56,725 nucleotides of DNA from Nocardia wallacei (GTDB lineage: Bacteria; Actinomycetota; Actinomycetes; Mycobacteriales; Mycobacteriaceae): the NCBI RefSeq assembly GCF_029868745.1, contig NZ_JARWOP010000376.1, forward strand, positions 1-56,725, read 5' to 3'. A program made the translations under genes and the position numbers. Below the pieces are notes generated by a model that ran no database searches, was not told the DNA's origin, and saw only the letters and a program-made list of their open reading frames with translations. Shown in pieces: positions 27,668-35,999 of the stretch. Position 1 is the stretch's first letter. Every line of letters begins with the position of its first letter.

Positions 27668-29638
27668 TCACTCCGCCGACACGACATCGATCTGCTCCTG
27701 CACCACCGCGGCGATGGAACGGAACGCGAGTTCCGAGTAGATCGAGTGCCCCGCCCGGTAGCGTTCCACCGCTGTCGCCCGGTCCCCCGCCGCGAGCGCG
27801 CAATCACCCAGGGCAACAAGGATTTCCGCCTCGTCGAACCTGCGCCGTCGGCGCCGCATCACGGAGAGGGCCGCCTCCAGCAGCTCCTCGGCCACGCTGA
27901 CGGTGCCGCCTTGCTCGAGCAGTTTTCGTCCGCGCCAGGCCAGGATCTTCGCGGCATTGTCGGGCTCCGGTGATGCCGCCGCGGCGAAGAAGTCGTGGGC
28001 GTCCGCGAGCAGAGTCAATGCCAGGCTCGGTTCCTCCACCTTCGCCCGGTGGAACGCCGCCAAGGCAAGTCTGCGACCATCGCCGATCCCTCGGGCGAGT
28101 TCATAGTTGTGCCGCAAGGTGTCTCGCGCCGCCTCGACAGACCCGCCGACCAGCTGTGCGAGCCCGAGCCCTTCCAGCGCGGACGCCTCCAACTGCGCGG
28201 CGAGGCGGGATGGCGGCAACCTCCGCGCGGCCTGGACACCTCGCTCGAACGACGCCACCGCCTGCGGCGCCGCACGCCGCCAGTAGTGCACGAAACCCGC
28301 CTGCGTGTGCAGGAAGCTCGCCGCCTCCGCCAGGTTCGACCGCTCCGCCGCGGTGATGCCGTGCGCATTGACCGCGAGCATCGCATCGAGGCGTTTGTCC
28401 TGCTCCTGGAACGGCCACAGCAAGACGGACCACCGCGCGACCAGCGCGTCACGACCGGCGCCCAGCGCGTACTCCGCCGCGGTCACGAGGTTGTCGTGTT
28501 CACGTCGCAGCCACTCGCGCGCGCCTTCGGCATCGCTGAACTCACCGGTGCCCGGCCCGGGAAACCGTACGGCCGGAAACAGCAGATTCCGCCACGGCCG
28601 GTTGGGCGCGAGCAGAGTGTCCGCGGCTTTCAGGCCACGGTCGTAGTAGTCGATCAGGCGTTCTTCCCGGCGGTCACGCTCGCCGTCGGCGAGCCCGCGA
28701 GCATGCACGCGGACCAGATCGTTGATCTCGTAACCGCGATCGCGTTCGGTGATCAGATGCAGGTTCGCCAGTTCGATTGCGCACCAGTCGACTTCGTCGG
28801 CCGGGAGGTTCAGCGCCGCGGTCAGGGCCGCCGACGACAACGTTCCGGCATGCGAACGCAGGCCGAGGGCTCGATAGCATTCCCGGGCGGTTTCCGACAG
28901 GGAAGTGTAGGCGGCGTCGAAGATCTCGGGCAACGACAGCGCGGTCGACCGGCGTCGGTCGCTACTCAGCAGATCGGCGAACGAGCCGATCCGTCGCGCG
29001 GGGTGTTGCGCGATCAGGCTCCCCACCACGCACAGCGCGAACGGCATGTTGGCGCAGAGCACGAGGATTCGCTCCGCGGCCTCCGGCTCGGCGGCGACCC
29101 GCTCCGGCCCCACGATCCGGCCCAGCAATTCACGCGCCTCGTCGCCGGGCAACGGATCCAGCTCGAACACGCGTCCTCCCCGGCTCAGGTCGGCGGCGGA
29201 GTTCCGTCCGGTCACCACGATCAGCGACCCGCCGTCCGCCGGCTCGAGCCACGACACCTGAGCCGCCGTAGCGGCGCCGTCCAGGACGACCAGCATGCGC
29301 CGCCCGCGCGTCAGTGTGAGGTAGTGCCCGTGCCGCGCTTCCGGGAGATCCGGCAGGTCCTCACGCCGAACGCCCAGTGCCACAAGACTGTTGGCGAGCA
29401 GATCGGGAATCGAAGTGGCGTCCGAGAGACGATGGAAAAGCTGCCCGCCGTGATAGCCCTCGGAGAGACGATGCATCAACTCCGTCACCACGGCGGTCTT
29501 GCCCACACCCGGCAATCCCTTGATGACGACCGTCGCATTCCCCACCGACCCGGCAGCGTGCTCCTCGACCGCGGCCAGAACCGCATGACGATCCACGAAA
29601 TTGCCGTTACGCGGCGGGATCTGCCTCGGTACGTCCAC
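27668..29638 (-). CDS. STAND/NB-ARC ATPase with TPR-like C-terminal region
   Basis: 656 residues from GTG at 29638, placed 6 bases after GGGAGG (29645-29650 on the minus strand). The longer frame upstream lacks domain content and overlaps the next gene. Visible elements: Walker A GLPGVGKTAVV (near 29500-29523), Walker B RRMLVVLDGAA, sensor strand GSLIVVTGR, the helical-domain motif NMPFALCVVGSL (equivalent of GLPL), a winged-helix-like region, then helical repeats from about residue 400 typical of AfsR-type TPR tails. The usual SARP DNA-binding domain is absent. STAND proteins act as signal-triggered switches in regulation or defence. It converges on the glycan gene, with 3 bases between stops. 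Confidence 0.85.
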   Translation of the reverse strand: MDVPRQIPPRNGNFVDRHAVLAAVEEHAAGSVGNATVVIKGLPGVGKTAVVTELMHRLSEGYHGGQLFHRLSDATSIPDLLANSLVALGVRREDLPDLPEARHGHYLTLTRGRRMLVVLDGAATAAQVSWLEPADGGSLIVVTGRNSAADLSRGGRVFELDPLPGDEARELLGRIVGPERVAAEPEAAERILVLCANMPFALCVVGSLIAQHPARRIGSFADLLSSDRRRSTALSLPEIFDAAYTSLSETARECYRALGLRSHAGTLSSAALTAALNLPADEVDWCAIELANLHLITERDRGYEINDLVRVHARGLADGERDRREERLIDYYDRGLKAADTLLAPNRPWRNLLFPAVRFPGPGTGEFSDAEGAREWLRREHDNLVTAAEYALGAGRDALVARWSVLLWPFQEQDKRLDAMLAVNAHGITAAERSNLAEAASFLHTQAGFVHYWRRAAPQAVASFERGVQAARRLPPSRLAAQLEASALEGLGLAQLVGGSVEAARDTLRHNYELARGIGDGRRLALAAFHRAKVEEPSLALTLLADAHDFFAAAASPEPDNAAKILAWRGRKLLEQGGTVSVAEELLEAALSVMRRRRRRFDEAEILVALGDCALAAGDRATAVERYRAGHSIYSELAFRSIAAVVQEQIDVVSAE

Positions 29639-29711
29639 CACACACCTCCCCTGCGCCGCACGCAGCCTACCCGAGCCATCCGGCCACCGGAACGCCAACG
29701 CGCGACACCGA

Positions 29712-30170
29712 ATGATGTTCCGCGCCACCAGCGCACCCGCGAATCCCGCCCGGGGCCCGGCCCGGGCGGCCGGCCCGATCATCGCTCGTGGCGGCGGGGG
29801 AGCGGCGGTTCGGGAACGGTCCGCTCGGCGCGCCGCGGAGGCGGTGCATCCGCTGGTGCGGGAGGCCGCCGAATGGTCCTGGCGGTTGCTGATCATTCTG
29901 GTCGCGGTGCTGGCCGTGGCGGGGCGGGCGACCTGGTCCGCACTGGACGCGGGCGCCGCGGCCGCACAGGGACCCGCACTGGCCGACCCGATTTCGCTGA
30001 CCGCCGTCGCGGCAGGACCGGACGGCCGCGCGGCCACCCCGGTGGCGTCCGGTTCCGCGGAACGTTTCCAGAAGCCGGATCCCGGCCCGTACCCGAGCAT
30101 GGAGGAATGCGAGAGGGCGCGGGCCCGCTACTACGACCCGTCCCAGCTGGAGTGCGTCCCGGTGCGGTAA
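29712..30170 (+). CDS. Small single-pass membrane protein
   Basis: 152 residues from ATG at 29712; a second ATG follows at 29715. The N-terminus is basic and Pro/Ala-rich. One membrane helix (WSWRLLIILVAVLAVAG) is followed by a short outer domain whose end (YPSMEECERARARYY ... LECVPVR) has two Cys, probably a disulfide. This layout is common in Nocardia proteins of unknown function. No strong Shine-Dalgarno sequence is seen. It is divergent from the STAND ATPase, with 73 bases between starts. Confidence 0.6.
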   Translation: MMFRATSAPANPARGPARAAGPIIARGGGGAAVRERSARRAAEAVHPLVREAAEWSWRLLIILVAVLAVAGRATWSALDAGAAAAQGPALADPISLTAVAAGPDGRAATPVASGSAERFQKPDPGPYPSMEECERARARYYDPSQLECVPVR

Positions 30171-30182
30171 TCGATCCAAAGT

Positions 30183-30259
30183 TGGTCGGGATGACAGGAT
30201 TTGAACCTGCGACCCTCCGCTCCCAAAGCGGATGCGCTACCAAGCTGCGCTACATCCCG
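30183..30259 (-). tRNA. tRNA-Pro (anticodon TGG), CCA encoded
   Basis: Read on the minus strand. Acceptor CGGGATG pairs with CATCCCG, discriminator A, followed by encoded CCA (30183-30185). Anticodon stem TCCGC/GCGGA with loop TTTGGGA gives TGG. The T arm carries GTTCAAATC. All arms are complete. Confidence 0.95.
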
Positions 30260-30321
30260 TTACAGGCCGGCAACTCGCTGGGACTCCCCGCTGCGGGGGA
30301 CCGGCAGACGGCCGCTGCCAG

Positions 30322-30392
<71 letters not shown>

Positions 30393-30688
30393 ACGCATAC
30401 GACACCCTGGGATCGCCACGATGTCGTCTGCGCCTAGGACTGTACCGAATCCCCGATCCCGAACGCCAATCGCCGCGACTGCCCGCGTTCGCCCGGAACG
30501 AAATTTTCCTCACAGCGCCGTGAGGCGGGCACCCGTTCGGCGCGCCGGGGCCGACACGCGTAACACGCCGCTCACGACACGCAGGCGAAGCTGTAACACT
30601 CCTGCCTGATCAGCGATGACATGGACGGTCGCCATTCGCGAGATATCGGAACAGGTTGTAAAACACCATTTTTCGGTGTCGAGTGGCT

Positions 30689-30697
30689 TGCTAGGAT
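30689..30697 (+). promoter_or_regulatory. Possible extended -10 promoter upstream of the GGDEF gene
   Basis: TGC directly before TAGGAT (30692-30697) fits an extended -10 element. No convincing -35 is seen. It would give a leader of about 140 bases. The rest of the 450-base stretch 30393-30844 holds a short GTG frame (30734-30838) but no recognised riboswitch or RNA. Confidence 0.3.
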
Positions 30698-30733
30698 CCT
30701 TTTTGCCGGACGGGGGTATCTGGAAAGGGGGCG

Positions 30734-30838
30734 GTGAGCGTGCATCGAGCTAGGTGTACCGGACCGCAAGGTAGTGAGCACGATCCGGAGGGCGTGACCG
30801 GTCGGGGTACCGGCGCAGACGGCGTTCGCGTGAGGTGA
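30734..30838 (+). CDS. Possible 34-codon leader peptide
   Basis: GTG at 30734 preceded by AAAGGGGG, ending in TGA at 30836-30838, six bases before the ATG of the GGDEF gene. The encoded peptide is polar (VSVHRARCTGPQG ...) and has no membrane segment. It could couple translation to the cyclase, or be chance. Confidence 0.25.
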   Translation: MSVHRARCTGPQGSEHDPEGVTGRGTGADGVRVR

Positions 30839-30844
30839 GCATCG

Positions 30845-31840
30845 ATGCCCGCCGATCTCGAGACGCAGGCCAAAGCGGCCACCACCCGGGACTGGGTCCG
30901 TGCTGTCTACAGCAGCAGCGGCCTGACCGTATCGCCCGAACATCTGGAACGGGTTTTCGCCGGCATCATCGACGAACTGATGGATCTGGCGCGCTCGGAA
31001 CCATTCCCGGTCCCGGCCGCGCGAGCCATCGGCCGCCGACTGGGCGAGGCGCCATTCGATCGCACCCGCATGCTGGCCCCGGCCACCCGCGCGCTGCTGG
31101 GATTCGCACCCGGTGACCCGGGTTCGCTGGTGGCCACGCGCTGGCCGTTCGTCGCCAGCCATGCCATCGACGCGTACGCGGAGGCGCTCCAGCAGCGCGC
31201 CCTGGCCCAGCAGGAACGCAATCTGACCGAGGCGGTATCGGTGCGGGTGCAGGAGATCGCCGCCCTGCAGCACCGGCTCCGGCACGAGGCCACCCACGAC
31301 GCCCTCACCGACCTCGCCAACCGGTCGCTGCTGCAGGAGCGCGTGCGGCTGATGGCCACCGACCGCTCCCGCGGCGTCGGCCTACTGCTGATCGACCTGG
31401 ACGATTTCAAGCAGATCAACGACGGTTACGGCCATTCCGTCGGCGACGAGGTGCTGGTGGAGATCTCCCGCCGGCTACGCGCGACCTGCCCGCGCGACAC
31501 GGTGGTCTGCCGGTACGGCGGCGACGAATTCGTGCTGGCGCTTCCGGCCCGCCGCAACACCCTGGGCGAGCTGGCCATGCGCATCCTCGCCGCGCTACAG
31601 GACCCGGTGCCCACCGCGTGTGGCCCGGTGCCGGTATCGGCGAGCGTGGGCACGGCCTACTGCCCGCCGGGCCGGTCGTGTGATTTCTCCGACCTGCTGC
31701 GCAGTGCCGACCGCGCGATGTACTCGGCGAAAACGGCCGGCAAACGCCGGTTCGCGCTGTCGGAAATGGACGACGAGGAGCCCGAACCCGACAGCTACGC
31801 GCCCGCGCGGCTCGGCTACGACACGGCCGTCGCGGGCTGA
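30845..31840 (+). CDS. GGDEF-domain diguanylate cyclase
   Basis: 331 residues. The N-terminal 150 residues are helical with no recognised sensor, ending in a coiled-coil-like stretch (RALAQQERNLTEAVSVRVQE). The GGDEF domain follows: HDALTDLANRSLLQERV, LLLIDLDDFKQINDGYGHSV, then RYGGDEFVLALP (intact active site) and SVGTAYCPPG. Such enzymes make cyclic di-GMP from two GTP. The inhibitory RxxD site five residues before the signature is not present (CPRDTVVC occupies that place), so product feedback through that site is unlikely. No membrane helices, so it is probably cytosolic. Confidence 0.93.
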   Translation: MPADLETQAKAATTRDWVRAVYSSSGLTVSPEHLERVFAGIIDELMDLARSEPFPVPAARAIGRRLGEAPFDRTRMLAPATRALLGFAPGDPGSLVATRWPFVASHAIDAYAEALQQRALAQQERNLTEAVSVRVQEIAALQHRLRHEATHDALTDLANRSLLQERVRLMATDRSRGVGLLLIDLDDFKQINDGYGHSVGDEVLVEISRRLRATCPRDTVVCRYGGDEFVLALPARRNTLGELAMRILAALQDPVPTACGPVPVSASVGTAYCPPGRSCDFSDLLRSADRAMYSAKTAGKRRFALSEMDDEEPEPDSYAPARLGYDTAVAG

Positions 31841-31878
31841 TCGGCGACCGGTCGCGGCCTGGGCGCCCGCGTACCCTG

Positions 31879-32715
31879 GTGCATGTGGCAACCCTCTTTG
31901 TCCTCCTGGTTCTCGTTCTGGTGGTGTTTCTGGCCGTGTCATTTTTCGGACGTTCCGCGCAGCGCAACCGGCAGGCCACCGAGCTGGCCGACGCCAAGGC
32001 CGATGCCCGCCGGCTCATCGAGCGGCTCGGCGGGCAGGTCTACAACCTCGTCGGCAACGACGAGGCATCCAAGCAGGCCCTGGCCGACGCCGGTGAACGG
32101 CTCAACGCGGCCGGTTCCCAGATCGACCAGGCGAACACCGTCACGCAGGCCCGGCTGGCGAAGGAGACCGCGGTCGAGGGCCTGTACTACGTGCGCGCGG
32201 CCCGCACGGCGATGAACCTGGACCCGGGCCCGCCGGTGCCGGAGCTGGACGGGCAGCGGTCGGCCGGGCGGGTCACCGAGGACCGGACGGTCGACTTCGA
32301 GGGTCGGCAGATCGAGGCGTCACCGTCGCCCTCCCCGCAGACGCCGAACTACTACCCCGGCGGGCGCGTCGCCGGGCGCCCGGTCCCGGCCGGGTGGTAC
32401 TCGGAGCCATGGTGGAAGACCGCGCTGGTCGCGGGCGCCTGGGGCATCGGCTCGGTGCTGTTGTTCGATGCCCTGTTCAGCGGCATGTCCGGGGTCGCCT
32501 ACGGCGCTTCCGGCTTCGAGGGCGGTTACGGCGAGGGCTACGACGCCGGGTTCGCGGCCGGGCAGGATTCGGGCGATCAGGGGGCTATCGACCAGGGCGG
32601 CGTCGACCAGGGTGGCGACCAGGGCTTTGCGGACCAAGGTGGGTCCGGCGGATTCGACGGCGGCGGCTGGGATGGTGGCGGGTTCGACGGCGGCGGGTTC
32701 GACGGGGGCTTCTGA
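31879..32715 (+). CDS. Membrane-anchored protein with coiled coil and Gly-rich tail
   Basis: 278 residues from GTG at 31879; GTG at 31885 is also possible. An N-terminal anchor (ATLFVLLVLVLVVFLAVSFF) is followed by an Ala/Gln/Arg-rich coiled coil (about 30-105), a second hydrophobic patch (ALVAGAWGIGSVLLFDALF) near residue 180, and a Gly/Asp/Gln-rich tail with FDGGG repeats (about 32640-32712). The layout matches actinobacterial proteins sometimes labelled DUF1542. Function unknown, possibly a cell-envelope scaffold. It follows the cyclase by 38 bases. Confidence 0.8.
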   Translation: MHVATLFVLLVLVLVVFLAVSFFGRSAQRNRQATELADAKADARRLIERLGGQVYNLVGNDEASKQALADAGERLNAAGSQIDQANTVTQARLAKETAVEGLYYVRAARTAMNLDPGPPVPELDGQRSAGRVTEDRTVDFEGRQIEASPSPSPQTPNYYPGGRVAGRPVPAGWYSEPWWKTALVAGAWGIGSVLLFDALFSGMSGVAYGASGFEGGYGEGYDAGFAAGQDSGDQGAIDQGGVDQGGDQGFADQGGSGGFDGGGWDGGGFDGGGFDGGF

Positions 32716-32802
32716 GCTCGGCGACGACTCGCGCGGACACTCGCGGTGCCCTGCATCAGGGTTGCGGAAGGGCCCTTTCGCCGATCGGCCGATGACTCGG
32801 AG

Positions 32803-33618
32803 TCACTCGGGCTGACAAGTAGGGCACCAGAACAGGTTTCGGCCCTCGAGTACCGCGTGCAGCACGGTGGATCCGCAGACGCGGCATGGTTCGCCGGCGC
32901 GGCGGTAGACGTAGGTGCGGGGCTTGCCCTCGGCGTATGACGGTGCGCCACGGTCGTGTTCGCGCCGCATGACCACGATCTTCCCGCGCCGCACACCGAC
33001 CCGCATGAGGTCGACCAGATCGGCCCACAGCTCGTCCCATTCGAGCGCGGTCAGGTCGCGTCCCCGGCGCTGCGGCGAGATGCCGTGGCGGAACAGCAGT
33101 TCCGCCCGGTACACGTTGCCCACACCGGCGACCACGGTCTGGTCCATGAGCAGTGCGCCCAGCGTGCGGGTGGAGACGCGGATGCGCTGCCAGGCGCGGT
33201 CCGGATCGGCGTTGCGGCGCAAGGGGTCCGGGCCCAGCCGGGCGGTGAGCGCCGCCACCTCCGGTTCGTGCAGCACCTCACACGCGGTGGGGCCGCGCAG
33301 TTCGGTTCCGTACAGCGATCCGTTCGAGCGACCCGCGCCGATCATGCGCATCCGGACCTGCCCGACCGGATCGCCCAGTGGCACGGTCGATTCCGTGAAC
33401 GTCCCGTAGAGCCCGAGATGAACGTGCACGACGAGCCCCGAATCATAGTGGTGCAGCAGGTGTTTGCCCCACGCCTCGGCGCGCACCAGCGTCCTGCCGT
33501 CGACCAGCGCCGCGCCCTCGGCGAACCGGCCCTGCGGGCTCGACACCCGCACCACTCCCCCGGCGAAATGCTTGTGATGCAGCTTCGCCAGGCGATGCAG
33601 CGTATGCCCCTCAGGCAC
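32803..33618 (-). CDS. nei: DNA glycosylase/AP lyase, Fpg/Nei family (endonuclease VIII, Nei1 type)
   Basis: 271 residues from GTG at 33618. Removes oxidised bases and cuts the abasic site. The start PEGHTLHRLA provides the catalytic N-terminal Pro and the Glu. The conserved block GALLMDQTVVAGVGNVYRAE is the H2TH region. The C-terminus has a zinc finger CRVCGS ... FWCPTC (C-x2-C-x16-C-x2-C). It is closest in memory to M. tuberculosis Nei1 (Rv2464c), and as there it sits beside rpiB; the gap to the rpiB stop is 3 bases, so the two form an operon. Confidence 0.93.
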   Translation of the reverse strand: MPEGHTLHRLAKLHHKHFAGGVVRVSSPQGRFAEGAALVDGRTLVRAEAWGKHLLHHYDSGLVVHVHLGLYGTFTESTVPLGDPVGQVRMRMIGAGRSNGSLYGTELRGPTACEVLHEPEVAALTARLGPDPLRRNADPDRAWQRIRVSTRTLGALLMDQTVVAGVGNVYRAELLFRHGISPQRRGRDLTALEWDELWADLVDLMRVGVRRGKIVVMRREHDRGAPSYAEGKPRTYVYRRAGEPCRVCGSTVLHAVLEGRNLFWCPTCQPE

Positions 33619-33621
33619 GGC

Positions 33622-34092
33622 TCAGCTCTGCAGCGCGGGGGCCTCGCCGGTCTTCTCGTACTCGGCCAGGATGTCGATGCGGCGCTGGTGGCGCTCCTCG
33701 TTCGACCAGGGGGCGGCCAGGAAGGCGTCGACGATGGCGAGGGCGTCCTCGGTGCTGTGCATCCGGCCGCCGATGCCCATCAGCTGAGCGTTGTTGTGCT
33801 CGCGGGCCAGGCGCGCGGTCTCGATGCTCCACGCCAGGGCGCAGCGGGCGCCGGGCACCTTGTTGGCGGCGATCTGCTCGCCGTTGCCGCTGCCGCCGAT
33901 CACGATGCCGAGGCTGCCGGGATCGGCCACGACGCGGCGGGCGGCGTCGATGCAGAACGCCGGGTAGTCGTCGGCGGCGTCGTACACGTGCGCTCCGCTG
34001 TCGAAGACCTCGTGGCCGGCCCGCTGCAGGTGGTCCCTCACGTGGTTCTTCAGCTCGAAGCCGGCATGGTCGGCACCCAGATATACGCGCAT
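33622..34092 (-). CDS. rpiB: Ribose-5-phosphate isomerase B
   Basis: 156 residues. Interconverts ribulose-5-phosphate and ribose-5-phosphate in the pentose phosphate pathway. Family signatures: MRVYLGADHAGFELKNHV at the start (Asp-His-Ala-Gly phosphate/sugar site), VIGGSGNGEQIAANKVPG with Ser in place of the catalytic Cys of the E. coli enzyme (as in the mycobacterial type, where Glu is the catalytic base), and AREHNNAQLMGIGGRM. It is the first gene of the rpiB-nei operon, divergent from the M48 protease gene. Confidence 0.96.
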   Translation of the reverse strand: MRVYLGADHAGFELKNHVRDHLQRAGHEVFDSGAHVYDAADDYPAFCIDAARRVVADPGSLGIVIGGSGNGEQIAANKVPGARCALAWSIETARLAREHNNAQLMGIGGRMHSTEDALAIVDAFLAAPWSNEERHQRRIDILAEYEKTGEAPALQS

Positions 34093-34188
34093 GGCTGCGA
34101 TTGTGTCAGGCGCTCGAGTAGCGGTGTGCCCGGGGCCGACGCGGTGTGCCGGGAGCGCGCCGGCCGGTTACTGCCTAAGGTTCAGCTC

Positions 34189-35862
34189 ATGCAGTTCGAC
34201 GACAGCACGTCGCCCCCGACAGCACACCCGGGGCAGCAGCCCGACGCCGTAACCGGGCGGAATCCCGTTGCCGCGCTGGCCGGTTGGGATCCGCGGGTGG
34301 GTCCGCCGGGCTGGGCGCCGCAGACGCCGTACTCCCCGCCGCCGCCCCGGGTGGTGCAGCACACGCGCGGGTTGTCGCCGTACGGCATGCCGGCCCGGCA
34401 CAGCTGGGAGATTCCGCTGCTGGTGATCGTCATCGTGGTCACGACCCTCGGATATCTGCTCAGCATGGTGCTGCTGCTGGTCGGGGAGATCAACGACTAC
34501 ATGCTGCTGTTGCTGGGGGCGCCGATCCTGCTGTACCTCGGGCGTGGTCTGAACTACGCGACGCAGCGGGTGAACGCGGTCAGGATGTCGCCCACCCAGT
34601 TTCCCGAGGGCTACCGCATGGTGGTGGAGGCCGCGCAGCGCTTCGGCATGGCCACGGTGCCGGACGCGTATGTGATCACGGGCAACGGGCAGATCAACGC
34701 GTTCGCGTCCGGGCACGGGTTCCGCCGCTACGTCGTGGTCTACAGCGACCTGTTCGAGGTGGGCGGCCAGGCCCGCGACCCCGACGCGCTGGCGTTCATC
34801 ATCGGGCACGAGGTCGGACACATCGCCGCCGGCCACGTCTCGTACTGGCGGCAGCTGGGCATGTTCCTGGTGCCGTTCCTGCCGATCCTGGGCAATTCGC
34901 TGATCCGTAGCCAGGAGTACACCGCGGACAATCACGGATACTGCAACCGGCATGTCGGCGCGCCCGGCGCGATGCGGACGCTGGCGGCGGGCAAATGGCT
35001 CAACCCCTTGGTCGGATTCGACGAGATGGCCGACCGGGCCGGACAGGAGAGGGGCTTCTTCGTCTGGGTCGCCAACGCCATGTCCTCGCACCCCGTGCTG
35101 ACCTGGCGCATGTGGGCCCTACGCGACCGCAGCCGCCACGGCAAACTGTTCTGGCGCCCGAGCGCACCTCCCCTCCCGCCCAATCCCGCCCTCCCCCAAG
35201 GCTTCCCGCCACCCGGCGGCCCAGGATACCCACCAGCCGGCCCGAACACCCCGCCAACCGGAACCTACTACTCCGTCCCCGGCCAAACCTTCCCGTCAAC
35301 CGGACAGAACTATCCCGGAACCGGACACAACTATCCGACTACCGGCCAAAGCTATCCCGCTACCGGGCAGAGCTATCCCGCTGCCAGCCAGGGCCATCCC
35401 ACTACCGGACAAAGCCACCCCGCCACCGATCCAAGCCAACCCACCACCGATCCGGGCCACCCCGCCGCCGGGCCGAGCCAACCCACTACCGGCCAGAGCC
35501 ACTCCGCTGCCGGGCAGAGCTACCCGACAGGCGAGCACAGCTCCCCGACGAGCGGGCAGAGCAATCCGCTATTCGGACCGACCTCGGCTCCGACCGAAAC
35601 CGCCTCGTCCTCAACCGAATCGGCTCCTTCCGCCACACCGAGCTACTCACCGGGCGGGCAGAGCTATCCCGCTGCCGGGCCGGGCGAAGCCGGGACGACA
35701 CCGACCCCGCACCCGACCGGATCGAGCTCACCCGGGTCTACCTCGGCCGCGACCGGGCCGACCCCATCTCCAGGTGGACCGCCTTCCTCGTCGAGCGGGG
35801 AGGGATACTCGCAGCCGGACGACGGCACCGCGAAGGGCGAGGACCCGAAAGACTCGCAGTAG
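34189..35862 (+). CDS. M48-family membrane zinc metalloprotease with heptapeptide-repeat tail
   Basis: 557 residues from ATG at 34189; the long upstream open frame is antisense to rpiB/nei and is rejected. A Pro-rich N-terminus precedes two membrane segments (LLVIVIVVTTLGYLLSMVLL and YMLLLLGAPILLYLG). The catalytic domain has INAFASG and FIIGHEVGHIAAGH (HExxH zinc site), with the third zinc ligand probably the Glu of RSQEYTADNHG. This fits the HtpX/Ste24-like group. The last 200 residues are disordered, with 14 tandem seven-residue units (35281-35574, consensus GQSYPAT) followed by Ser/Thr/Pro-rich sequence. It ends at a nested hairpin facing a convergent gene. Confidence 0.9.
   Translation: MQFDDSTSPPTAHPGQQPDAVTGRNPVAALAGWDPRVGPPGWAPQTPYSPPPPRVVQHTRGLSPYGMPARHSWEIPLLVIVIVVTTLGYLLSMVLLLVGEINDYMLLLLGAPILLYLGRGLNYATQRVNAVRMSPTQFPEGYRMVVEAAQRFGMATVPDAYVITGNGQINAFASGHGFRRYVVVYSDLFEVGGQARDPDALAFIIGHEVGHIAAGHVSYWRQLGMFLVPFLPILGNSLIRSQEYTADNHGYCNRHVGAPGAMRTLAAGKWLNPLVGFDEMADRAGQERGFFVWVANAMSSHPVLTWRMWALRDRSRHGKLFWRPSAPPLPPNPALPQGFPPPGGPGYPPAGPNTPPTGTYYSVPGQTFPSTGQNYPGTGHNYPTTGQSYPATGQSYPAASQGHPTTGQSHPATDPSQPTTDPGHPAAGPSQPTTGQSHSAAGQSYPTGEHSSPTSGQSNPLFGPTSAPTETASSSTESAPSATPSYSPGGQSYPAAGPGEAGTTPTPHPTGSSSPGSTSAATGPTPSPGGPPSSSSGEGYSQPDDGTAKGEDPKDSQ
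35281..35574 (+). repeat. Fourteen tandem 21-bp units encoding heptapeptides
   Basis: In-frame units of seven codons: GQTFPST, GQNYPGT, GHNYPTT, GQSYPAT, GQSYPAA, SQGHPTT, GQSHPAT, DPSQPTT, DPGHPAA, GPSQPTT, GQSHSAA, GQSYPTG, EHSSPTS, GQSNPLF. The pattern is Gly-Gln-Ser-aromatic/His-Pro-x-Thr. The length stays strictly seven residues while the sequence drifts, implying selection for period. Confidence 0.9.
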
Positions 35863-35871
35863 CAAGCTGTT

Positions 35872-35948
35872 CCGGCCTGAGTGGGCACATTTCGGTGCGT
35901 CGCGGCATTTTTCGCCGGTTCCGCACCGATCGTGACCGCTCAGGCCGG
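35872..35948. terminator. Nested inverted repeats between convergent genes (bidirectional terminator)
   Basis: Three nested arms: CCGGCCTGAG/CTCAGGCCGG (35872-35881 with 35939-35948), TCGGTGCG/CGCACCGA (35892-35899 with 35922-35929) and CGGC/GCCG (35903-35906 with 35914-35917) around a T-rich loop. It lies between the M48 protease stop and the stop of the minus-strand DsbA-like gene. Confidence 0.65.
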
Positions 35949-35999
35949 TTTCAGGCGTAGACGCGGTTTCCGGGTCGGATGTCCGGAGACCCGCGCCGT

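Noticed and set aside
30393..30844. Riboswitch in the leader of the cyclase gene
   Set aside because: I see only a weak ACACC/GGTGT hairpin and no match to a riboswitch class I know; unsupported.
30845..31840. c-di-GMP inhibitory site (RxxD) in the GGDEF protein
   Set aside because: An Arg-Asp pair occurs upstream of RYGGDEF, but the Arg-x-x-Asp spacing is not met.
32768..32805. Short palindromes (AAGGGCCCTT, TGACTCGGAGTCA) at the nei 3' end as an operator
   Set aside because: They lie at the end of convergent genes, not at a promoter. A weak terminator or chance is more likely.
32956..34188. Upstream extension of the M48 protease frame
   Set aside because: It runs antisense to rpiB and nei, both clear genes. 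The protease has a sensible ATG at 34189 followed by a normal Pro-rich N-terminus.
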